Part shown: piece after piece, positions 7,447 to 12,414 of the stretch | Numbering within the stretch: the first letter of the stretch is position 1 | Layout: the number at the start of each line of letters is the position of its first letter | Assembly (NCBI GenBank): GCA_017554135.1 | Contig: JAFZIX010000060.1 | Location: 1-12,414, forward strand | Reading direction: 5' to 3' | Origin: Bacteroidales bacterium | Lineage (GTDB): Bacteria; Bacteroidota; Bacteroidia; Bacteroidales; UBA932 | Length of the DNA stretch: 12,414 nucleotides | The notes under the pieces: generated by a model | Told to the model about the DNA's origin: nothing | The model's input: only the letters and a program-made list of their open reading frames with translations | Databases searched by the model: none | Made by a program: the position numbers and the translations under genes

Positions 7447-7474
7447 GTTAAACTATATTATAATGGCGAAAAGC

Positions 7475-7509
7475 GGGCAAGGTCCCTGGCATAGAATTAG
7501 ACCTTGCCC
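7475..7509 (-). terminator. Hairpin 2 of the twin set, likely folP terminator
   Basis: GGGCAAGGTC (7475-7484) pairs perfectly with GACCTTGCCC (7500-7509), a 10-bp stem with a 15-nt loop. It lies 28 nt beyond the folP stop on the minus strand and is followed there by GCTTTTCGCC, so it fits a rho-independent terminator with a short T-run. It is exactly as long as hairpin 1 (35 nt) and is mostly its inverted copy. Confidence 0.55.
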
Positions 7510-7537
7510 ACCTGAAGCGATACTTTAGTAGTTTTCG

Positions 7538-8287
7538 CTAGTGAATGCGGAGGATATCCGCTCTGCGTTCTGCCGCCAACTGTTCTGCATTCTGGCAAGA
7601 GCCAAACGGATTGGGGGTGTGGGTGAAGCGTTTGTCGGCCACGCCTACAAGGATGGGGCGGCCGAAATGGCGCAACGCAGGCAGATTTTCCAGCAATTCC
7701 CAGTTCTGCTCGGCGGTCTTGGCAAAGCCGAAACCCGGATCCAGTATCCAGTCCTTGATGCCAAGGGCCTCCGCCTTGGCAGCAAAGCCCTCGAAATACT
7801 CATCCACTGCCTTTACAATCCCCTGCGGATAATCCGTCAGGGCATCCATGGACCGCGGATTGCCCCGTTTATGCATGGCAACATACGGCAGGCCCAGTTC
7901 CGCCACGGTCTCCAGCATCGCCGGATCGTCTTCTCCCGCCGAAATATCATTCACCAGGAACCGCCCGACCAACCTCTCAACCCGCCGCACAATCTCTGAA
8001 CTTGTCGTATCGATTGATATCGCCGGAAGACTGGAATTGGTTTCTGTTGGAGCGGAGGGTATACCCATCATCCGTGCGTCGCGAAGAACCGGTTCCAGCC
8101 GCCGCCACTCCTCCTCGACGGGCACATCCACCGCACCGGGGCGGGTGGAAACCGCACCGAAATCGATAATGCTGCAACCGCGGGCCACCAGATCCGCGAT
8201 ACGCGCCCTCGCAGCCTCGAGCGACATAGCCCGGGTCTCCGGCCGGAAAGAATCCGGCGTCAGATTGACAACTCCCATCAGAATCAT
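7538..8287 (-). CDS. folP: Dihydropteroate synthase, compact form
   Basis: 249 residues from ATG 8287. An in-frame TTG at 8302 is blocked by a TAG just upstream and lies within the promoter box. The enzyme condenses p-aminobenzoate with dihydropterin pyrophosphate in cytoplasmic folate synthesis. Visible motifs are MGVVNLTPDSF (4-14), DFGAVSTRPGA (42-52), ISIDT (90-94), VNDISAG (112-118), MHKRG (138-142), LDPGFGFAKT (182-191) and LVGVADKR (213-220, with the usual active-site Lys at 219). It begins right at the first core strand and stops at ADILRIH, where relatives continue with HDV and a final helix. The stretch after LVGV also departs from the usual SRKS sequence. It is probably functional but trimmed at both ends. 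It is divergent from tmk, whose product acts in the folate-linked thymidylate pathway. Confidence 0.9.
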   Translation of the reverse strand: MILMGVVNLTPDSFRPETRAMSLEAARARIADLVARGCSIIDFGAVSTRPGAVDVPVEEEWRRLEPVLRDARMMGIPSAPTETNSSLPAISIDTTSSEIVRRVERLVGRFLVNDISAGEDDPAMLETVAELGLPYVAMHKRGNPRSMDALTDYPQGIVKAVDEYFEGFAAKAEALGIKDWILDPGFGFAKTAEQNWELLENLPALRHFGRPILVGVADKRFTHTPNPFGSCQNAEQLAAERRADILRIH

Positions 8288-8291
8288 AGCA

Positions 8292-8299
8292 CAAATATA
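8292..8299 (-). promoter_or_regulatory. -7 box of folP
   Basis: TATATTTG on the minus strand (8299-8292) matches TAnnTTTG and ends 4 nt before the folP ATG at 8287, so transcription should begin at or next to the start codon. No good -33 match is seen at 19-21 nt. The match supports the start at 8287 over the upstream TTG. Confidence 0.55.
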
Positions 8300-8331
8300 C
8301 AACTATTGCCACAAACTTGGCCGCCCTGCCT

Positions 8332-8363
8332 TTTGCCGACTGGCAAATAATTTACTATCTTTG
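8332..8363 (+). promoter_or_regulatory. Full-consensus promoter of tmk
   Basis: TTTG at 8332-8335, a 20-nt spacer and TATCTTTG at 8356-8363 give a complete match to the Bacteroidota vegetative promoter (TTTG, 19-21 nt, TAnnTTTG). The box ends 6 nt before the tmk ATG, so the mRNA is predicted to be leaderless or nearly so. This is the strongest promoter prediction in the window. Confidence 0.75.
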
Positions 8364-8369
8364 CGTGTT

Positions 8370-9047
8370 ATGCTGATAGTCCTTGAAGGCCTGGACGGAG
8401 CCGGAAAATCCACCCAGGTGCGCAAACTCCGCGAATACCTCGGGCAGAAATGCCCGAAACTGGAATATATCCACTTCCCCCGCTACGAAGCCCCCGTCTA
8501 CGGCGGGCTGATCAGCCGTTTTCTTCGCGGAGAATTCGGCCCCATCGATCAGGTGCATCCCCAATTGGTGGCACTTCTCTTCGCAGAAGACCGCCACGGT
8601 GCGGCTCCGCAGATACGCGAAGCCCTGAACAACGGCGCCACCGTACTGCTGGACCGCTACGTCTATTCCAACATAGCATATCAGTGCGCGAAACTGCCCA
8701 ATCCCAATGAGGCGGAAACCTTGAGGGAGTGGATCCTGAACACCGAATTCGGGGAATTCGAAGAGCCCCGGCCGGACCTCAACATCTTCCTGAACGTGCC
8801 CATCGGCTTTGTGGAGCAGAATATCACCTCCACCCGCAAGGGCGCGGACAGGGCCTACCTGCAGCACGCCCAGGACATCCACGAGGCGGACATCGAATTC
8901 CAGAAACGGGTGCGGGCGATGTACCTGCGCCAGGCGGAAGTGGACAAGGGCCTGGAGGTCGTGGATTGTTCGGATGCCGATGGCGGCATGCTCCCGCCGG
9001 ATGACATCTTCGCAAAGATCAAAGCCTTGGTAGACAGCAGGTTATGA
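8370..9047 (+). CDS. tmk: Thymidylate kinase
   Basis: 225 residues from ATG 8370. The frame stays open far upstream, but that part is antisense to folP, and the protein clearly begins at MLIVLEGLDGAGKST. The enzyme phosphorylates dTMP to dTDP with ATP, an essential step of dTTP synthesis. Motifs seen: the P-loop GLDGAGKS (7-14), FPRYE (36-40, contacts to dTMP), LLDRYVYSN (93-101, the DR motif), and a lid region around STRKGADRAYLQ (154-165). Length is normal for the family (about 200-225). The last four bases, ATGA, overlap the start of the next gene, so the two are probably translated in tandem. A consensus promoter lies immediately before the start codon. Confidence 0.95.
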   Translation: MLIVLEGLDGAGKSTQVRKLREYLGQKCPKLEYIHFPRYEAPVYGGLISRFLRGEFGPIDQVHPQLVALLFAEDRHGAAPQIREALNNGATVLLDRYVYSNIAYQCAKLPNPNEAETLREWILNTEFGEFEEPRPDLNIFLNVPIGFVEQNITSTRKGADRAYLQHAQDIHEADIEFQKRVRAMYLRQAEVDKGLEVVDCSDADGGMLPPDDIFAKIKALVDSRL

Positions 9048-10072
9048 ACGGATTCAAGAGGATATGCGCGGTGATTATGGGGATGGTGCTGCTGATTGCA
9101 GGCATCCTCAAGATGATGGATCCGGTAGGCTCCGGTCTGGTGATGGACGAGTACTTCAAGTTCTTCCACCTGGGATTCCTGAAACCAGCATCCCGCATAA
9201 TCGCTACCGCATTCGCGCTGATTGAAAGTCTGCTCGGCGCCGCCCTGATTTCCGGGGTGTGGCGCAAGACCATCGCCATCATCAGCGGCATACTGATGGT
9301 TTTCTTTACTGCCATCACCATCTTCCTCTATATCGCCCATCCTGCCATGGACTGCGGATGTTTCGGGGAGGCGGTGCATCTGAACCATGCGCAGACTCTG
9401 CTTAAAAACCTGATCCTGGATGCCCTCTGGTGCCTGGCGTTCATCCCCCTGGGCAAACTGGGGCTGCCGCAGCGCATCAAATACGTAAGTTTCTCGCTGG
9501 CAGCCATTTCGCTGGTGCTCTTCCTGCTATTCAGCGCCCTATCCATCCCCCTGCGGGACTATACCAAATTCAAGCCCGGCACAGAACTGGACGAGACCAC
9601 GCTCTCATTCTATGACGCCAATTACAACTATGTGGATTCGCTGGCGCTGGAGGGAGATGTAATGCTGATTTCCGCATACGATGCAGATAAATTCGGAAAG
9701 GAAGAGACGGAACGCGTGACCGCATTTGCCGAACAGGCTTCCGCCAACGGTTTCACCGTGCTGTTTCTGGTTGTATCCACCCCGGATGAAATATCCGAAA
9801 AAGGCTTCAATCCGGTGCTTCTGACATTCACTTACTTCGGAGACCGCAAGGAACTGATGACGTTGAACCGCTCCAACGGAGGCGTTACTTACATCTCCGA
9901 CGGGCAGATTATCCGCAAGTGGGCGTACAGGAACCTTCCGAACGATAATCTGGAACTGACGGCGCTCAAAAGCAAGGCCCCGATGGATGTGCTGCTTGCG
10001 CGGCAGAATCGCACCAGGGCCCTGTTTCAGGGATTCACCCTATATCTATTTGCAGTATTGTTGCTGCTATAG
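9044..10072 (+). CDS. DoxX/MauE-like membrane protein with thioredoxin-like C-terminal region
   Basis: 342 residues, starting at the ATG that overlaps the tmk stop. The N-terminal half has four hydrophobic segments (about residues 5-22, 50-72, 78-98 and 118-135) and the motif MDCGCFGEAVHLNH (102-115), which is the CGCFG signature of MauE/DoxX-like proteins. A further hydrophobic segment follows at about 148-167. Residues about 180-310 look like a thioredoxin-type fold (EGDVMLISAYDADKF, GFTVLFLVVS, GVTYISDGQIIRKW) but lack a CxxC, so it is unlikely to be a classical thiol oxidoreductase by itself. A short hydrophobic end (about 331-342) closes the protein at the stop. I believe it matches the conserved Bacteroidales family called BT_3928-like. 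MauE relatives help form disulphides or move redox equivalents; the role here is unknown. Confidence 0.8.
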   Translation: MNGFKRICAVIMGMVLLIAGILKMMDPVGSGLVMDEYFKFFHLGFLKPASRIIATAFALIESLLGAALISGVWRKTIAIISGILMVFFTAITIFLYIAHPAMDCGCFGEAVHLNHAQTLLKNLILDALWCLAFIPLGKLGLPQRIKYVSFSLAAISLVLFLLFSALSIPLRDYTKFKPGTELDETTLSFYDANYNYVDSLALEGDVMLISAYDADKFGKEETERVTAFAEQASANGFTVLFLVVSTPDEISEKGFNPVLLTFTYFGDRKELMTLNRSNGGVTYISDGQIIRKWAYRNLPNDNLELTALKSKAPMDVLLARQNRTRALFQGFTLYLFAVLLLL

Positions 10073-10075
10073 CCT

Positions 10076-11806
10076 CTAGTAAACTACCACCTGATAAGGC
10101 ATGCGTGCAATAATCCGGGGCTCGGTGAGCTTCTGGAAGGCCTTCACGTAGTCATGCTCGGTGGTCTGACCCAGACTGGCCATGAGGCTCTCCATGGTGG
10201 TGAGAGGCTTGGGATACTCCATCACGCATACATCCTCGGCACCGATGGAGGAGGCAGCGTAATTGATGGCATCTTCAAGAGTGCCGATTTCATCAACAAG
10301 GCCGATTTCAAGGGCGTCTGCACCGGTCCATACACGGCCCTGGCCAATCTCGTCCACGCGTTTCTTTTCCAGGCCGCGGCCTTCTGCCACGATGGAAGTG
10401 AAGGTGTCGTAAACCGCCTCGATGCTGCGAAGCATGAAGTTGTATTCGGCCTGATCGAAAGGCCGGGTCAGATTCATCATATCGGCATGCTTGTGGCTCT
10501 TGGCATTGAAAACGCCAACGTGCGCCACATCCTTAAAGGTCTTGCTGGCTTCGGGAATCATACCGAACACGCCAATGGAACCGGTAAGAGTGGTCGGATT
10601 CGAGAAGATCTTGCTGCAGTTGTTGGAAATCCAGTATCCGCCGGAAGCCGCCAGGGAGCCATAGGAGGCAATCAGCGGAATCTCCTCGCCGAGCAGGTCG
10701 AGTTCGTGCTTGATCTTCTCCGATGCCAGCACGCTTCCGCCGGGAGAATTAACGCGAAGCACCACTGCCTTGATGCCCTTGTCTGCGCGTATCTTGTCGA
10801 TTTCCTTTGCAAAACGGTCTCCTGCCACATTCTCCAGGCCTTTGCCATCCACGATTTCTCCATCCGCATAAAGCACGGCGATTTTCGCCTTTGCGCGGAA
10901 GTTAGGCACCACCTTGGCGTTTGCATAATCGGCGAAGGGGATGAACTTGACATCCTTGAAATCCTTCTCCACCGCGAGGGCAGCCAGCCTGTGCTTGAGG
11001 GAATCCCGGGTGAGAACGGCATCCACCAGGCCCGCCTTCAGGAAATCCTCCGGCATGCAGAGTTCAAGGTTGTTGATCATCCGGTCTAGTTCGGCCAGGG
11101 GAAGGTTGCGGCTTTCCGCGATGGCGCCGCCTATGCTCTCCCACATGGATGCCACCATGCGGTTGTACTGCTCTTTGTTCTCTTCGCTGGGACTGTTGCG
11201 CACGAACATCTCGCCTGCGGATTTATACTTGCCGTGGCGGATGAGTTGCATGTTGATGCCAGCCTTATCCAACAGGTCCTTTAGGTAGAAGGACTGGGAG
11301 CAAAGGCCTACCATGGCACCATCAGCACCCTGGTATTCAGACATATAGATCTTGTCGGCAACGGAATTCAGATAGAGATTCCCCACACCGGGAGATTCTG
11401 TCCAGGCGACTATCGCCTTGCCGCTGCGGCGGAAGTTTTCCAGAGCGGTTCGGAGTTCCCCAAGTTCGGAGATGCCGGTGGCGCTGACATCAGATTTCAA
11501 GTATATGAACTTGACGCCGGGGTCGGTGGCTGCAAAGTTGATTGCCTGCACCGCCTTGAAGAGGCCCAGGGTTACCTGGTTCTGGCCCTGCACCATAGCC
11601 ATCGGATCGGCGGGCTTTTCCTGCTCGGTGATGGTTACTTCCGAAAGATCGATTGTGAGCACGCCGGTCCTGGGAAGAACCTTGCTGCCTTTCCCGCTTG
11701 TTTCAGATGCTGAACCGGCAATGGCGGCGATGATCATGAATACGAAAATGTTCGCGATCAGAATGCCGCAGATGACGGCCAGAAGCATTTTGAAGAACTG
11801 TTTCAT
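10076..11806 (-). CDS. sppA: Signal peptide peptidase SppA, 67K type
   Basis: 576 residues from ATG 11806. One N-terminal membrane anchor (about 8-30) is followed by two tandem ClpP-like domains facing the periplasm. The first carries the catalytic lysine in HGKYKSAGEMF (Lys195). The second carries the nucleophile in SLAASGGYWIS (Ser388), with RVNSPGGS (351-358) before it. The split Ser/Lys dyad and the length fit the E. coli-type 67K enzyme (about 618 residues), which assembles as a tetramer and degrades leftover signal peptides after they are cut from exported proteins. The gene ends 3 nt from the stop of the convergent DoxX-like gene and is divergent from rubrerythrin. A stretch resembling a Shine-Dalgarno site (AAAAGG) touches the start codon and is too close to be typical. 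Confidence 0.95.
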   Translation of the reverse strand: MKQFFKMLLAVICGILIANIFVFMIIAAIAGSASETSGKGSKVLPRTGVLTIDLSEVTITEQEKPADPMAMVQGQNQVTLGLFKAVQAINFAATDPGVKFIYLKSDVSATGISELGELRTALENFRRSGKAIVAWTESPGVGNLYLNSVADKIYMSEYQGADGAMVGLCSQSFYLKDLLDKAGINMQLIRHGKYKSAGEMFVRNSPSEENKEQYNRMVASMWESIGGAIAESRNLPLAELDRMINNLELCMPEDFLKAGLVDAVLTRDSLKHRLAALAVEKDFKDVKFIPFADYANAKVVPNFRAKAKIAVLYADGEIVDGKGLENVAGDRFAKEIDKIRADKGIKAVVLRVNSPGGSVLASEKIKHELDLLGEEIPLIASYGSLAASGGYWISNNCSKIFSNPTTLTGSIGVFGMIPEASKTFKDVAHVGVFNAKSHKHADMMNLTRPFDQAEYNFMLRSIEAVYDTFTSIVAEGRGLEKKRVDEIGQGRVWTGADALEIGLVDEIGTLEDAINYAASSIGAEDVCVMEYPKPLTTMESLMASLGQTTEHDYVKAFQKLTEPRIIARMPYQVVVY

Positions 11807-11826
11807 CCTTTTGTCAATTATTTTCG

Positions 11827-11834
11827 CAAATATA
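11827..11834 (-). promoter_or_regulatory. -7 box of sppA
   Basis: TATATTTG on the minus strand (11834-11827) matches TAnnTTTG and leaves about 20 nt to the sppA start codon at 11806. No clear -33 element is present at the normal spacing. Confidence 0.5.
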
Positions 11835-11867
11835 GCATTTTCCTCTTTCTTATCCTTTATATTTTTC

Positions 11868-11875
11868 TATCTTTG
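11868..11875 (+). promoter_or_regulatory. -7 box of the rubrerythrin gene
   Basis: TATCTTTG, followed by CG, is identical to the tmk -7 box. The start codon is 37 nt further on, and the leader is A-rich without a Shine-Dalgarno site (AACATAATCAATATG), as is usual in this phylum. TTTC at 11846-11849 is only a weak candidate for -33. Confidence 0.55.
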
Positions 11876-11912
11876 CGAAAGCGATAGAAACAATAACCAA
11901 AACATAATCAAT

Positions 11913-12414
11913 ATGGCAAACAAGTACGCAGGAACACAGACCGAGAAGAACCTCCAGGCCGCATTCGCCGGGGAGAGTCAGGCTCGCAACAAGTACACCT
12001 ATTTCGCATCCGCAGCCAAGAAGGAAGGCTTCGAGCAGATCGCTGCTCTCTTCCTTGAGACTGCAGACAACGAGAAAGAGCACGCCAAGATGTGGTTCAA
12101 GGAGCTCGAGGGCATAGGCGACACCGCCGCCAACCTTGCTGCTGCCGCAGATGGCGAGAACTTCGAATGGACCGATATGTATGAAGGGTTCGCAAAGACT
12201 GCCGAGGCCGAAGGCTTCAAGCCCCTTGCAGCCAAGTTCCGCATGGTCGCAGCAATCGAAAAGAGGCACGAGGAGCGCTATCGCGCCCTTCTGAAGAATG
12301 TCGAGACTGCCCAGGTCTTCGAGAAATCAGAGGTCAAGGTGTGGGAATGCCGCAACTGCGGCCACATCGTGGTAGGCACCAAGGCTCCCGCCATGTGCCC
12401 CGTGTGCGCACATC
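11913..12414 (+). CDS. rbr: Rubrerythrin, C-terminus cut by the window edge
   Basis: The first 167 residues are present; the frame runs off the right edge. Rubrerythrins are about 190 residues, so about 25 are missing. The ferritin-like diiron domain shows GESQARNKY (Glu21), DNEKEH (Glu54, His57), EAE around 98-100 and IEKRHEE (Glu116, His119). The C-terminal rubredoxin-like domain has CRNC (146-149) and CPVC (162-165), the four cysteines that bind the single iron. The protein is a cytoplasmic NADH-linked peroxidase (through a rubredoxin or reductase) that removes hydrogen peroxide in anaerobes. The gene has its own promoter facing away from sppA. In relatives it is commonly induced by oxygen or peroxide; here regulation is only suggested by the inverted repeat over the promoter. 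Confidence 0.95.
   Translation, partial: MANKYAGTQTEKNLQAAFAGESQARNKYTYFASAAKKEGFEQIAALFLETADNEKEHAKMWFKELEGIGDTAANLAAAADGENFEWTDMYEGFAKTAEAEGFKPLAAKFRMVAAIEKRHEERYRALLKNVETAQVFEKSEVKVWECRNCGHIVVGTKAPAMCPVCAH

Larger units (their letters stand above)
11822..11880. repeat. Inverted repeat spanning the sppA/rubrerythrin promoters
   Basis: TTTCGCAAA (11822-11830) is the exact reverse complement of TTTGCGAAA (11872-11880), 41 nt apart. Each arm overlaps the TTTG of one of the two divergent -7 boxes. It could be an operator or simply a shared promoter and discriminator sequence. Confidence 0.5.

Noticed and set aside
7319..7537. CRISPR-like array suggested by the repeated hairpins
   Set aside because: There are only two copies, in opposite orientation, with no regular spacers and no cas genes. 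They fit terminators or REP-type repeats better.
7848..8369. A plus-strand extension of 174 codons upstream of tmk that would give a 399-residue protein
   Set aside because: The extension is antisense to folP and low in recognisable structure. The tmk promoter and the normal kinase N-terminus place the start at 8370.
10154..11288. Plus-strand open frames of 311 and 115 codons opposite sppA
   Set aside because: They are antisense shadows; SppA has both catalytic residues and the full family length on the minus strand.

Overview
The window looks like chromosomal DNA from a member of the Bacteroidales (phylum Bacteroidota), probably an anaerobic gut-type species with fairly high GC. The evidence is the Porin_10-like outer-membrane protein, a DoxX/MauE membrane protein of a type common in Bacteroides, rubrerythrin, and repeated -7 promoter boxes of the Bacteroidota form TAnnTTTG. 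Shine-Dalgarno sites are almost absent. I cannot fix the genus.

Layout. 1-586 (+): end of an M13 zinc metallopeptidase. It overlaps an FtsX/LolE-type ABC permease (570-1736), which is followed by a putative porin (1762-4431) and a lytic transglycosylase (4432-5118) that abuts it. 5115-5441 (-): FtsB/DivIC-like division protein, convergent with the transglycosylase. 5488-6420 and 6422-7318 (+): a two-gene unit of a sugar-type nucleotidyltransferase and a CPBP/CAAX intramembrane protease. 7319-7537: the longest non-coding stretch, filled with palindromes. 7538-8287 (-): compact dihydropteroate synthase (folP), divergent from thymidylate kinase (tmk, 8370-9047, +). tmk overlaps a DoxX/MauE-like membrane protein by ATGA (9044-10072). 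10076-11806 (-): signal peptide peptidase SppA, divergent from rubrerythrin (11913 to the right edge, +).

How the genes fit together. Most genes serve the envelope: outer-membrane transport (porin), lipoprotein-type export (permease), peptidoglycan turnover (transglycosylase), the divisome (FtsB), and membrane proteolysis (CPBP, SppA). folP and tmk both feed thymidylate/folate metabolism from one divergent promoter region. Rubrerythrin is an oxidative-stress gene. There are three head-to-head pairs (ftsB/nucleotidyltransferase, folP/tmk, sppA/rbr) with 46, 82 and 106 nt between start codons. Two tail-to-tail pairs have essentially no gap.

I see no CRISPR array, transposase, phage gene, tRNA, rRNA or defence system. 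The window is mainly housekeeping. The more interesting signals are in non-coding structure: four genes whose -7 box ends 4-6 nt before the start codon (predicted leaderless or near-leaderless mRNAs), a REP-like palindrome translated in frame inside the porin, a twin-hairpin cluster after folP, and a dihydropteroate synthase trimmed at both ends.
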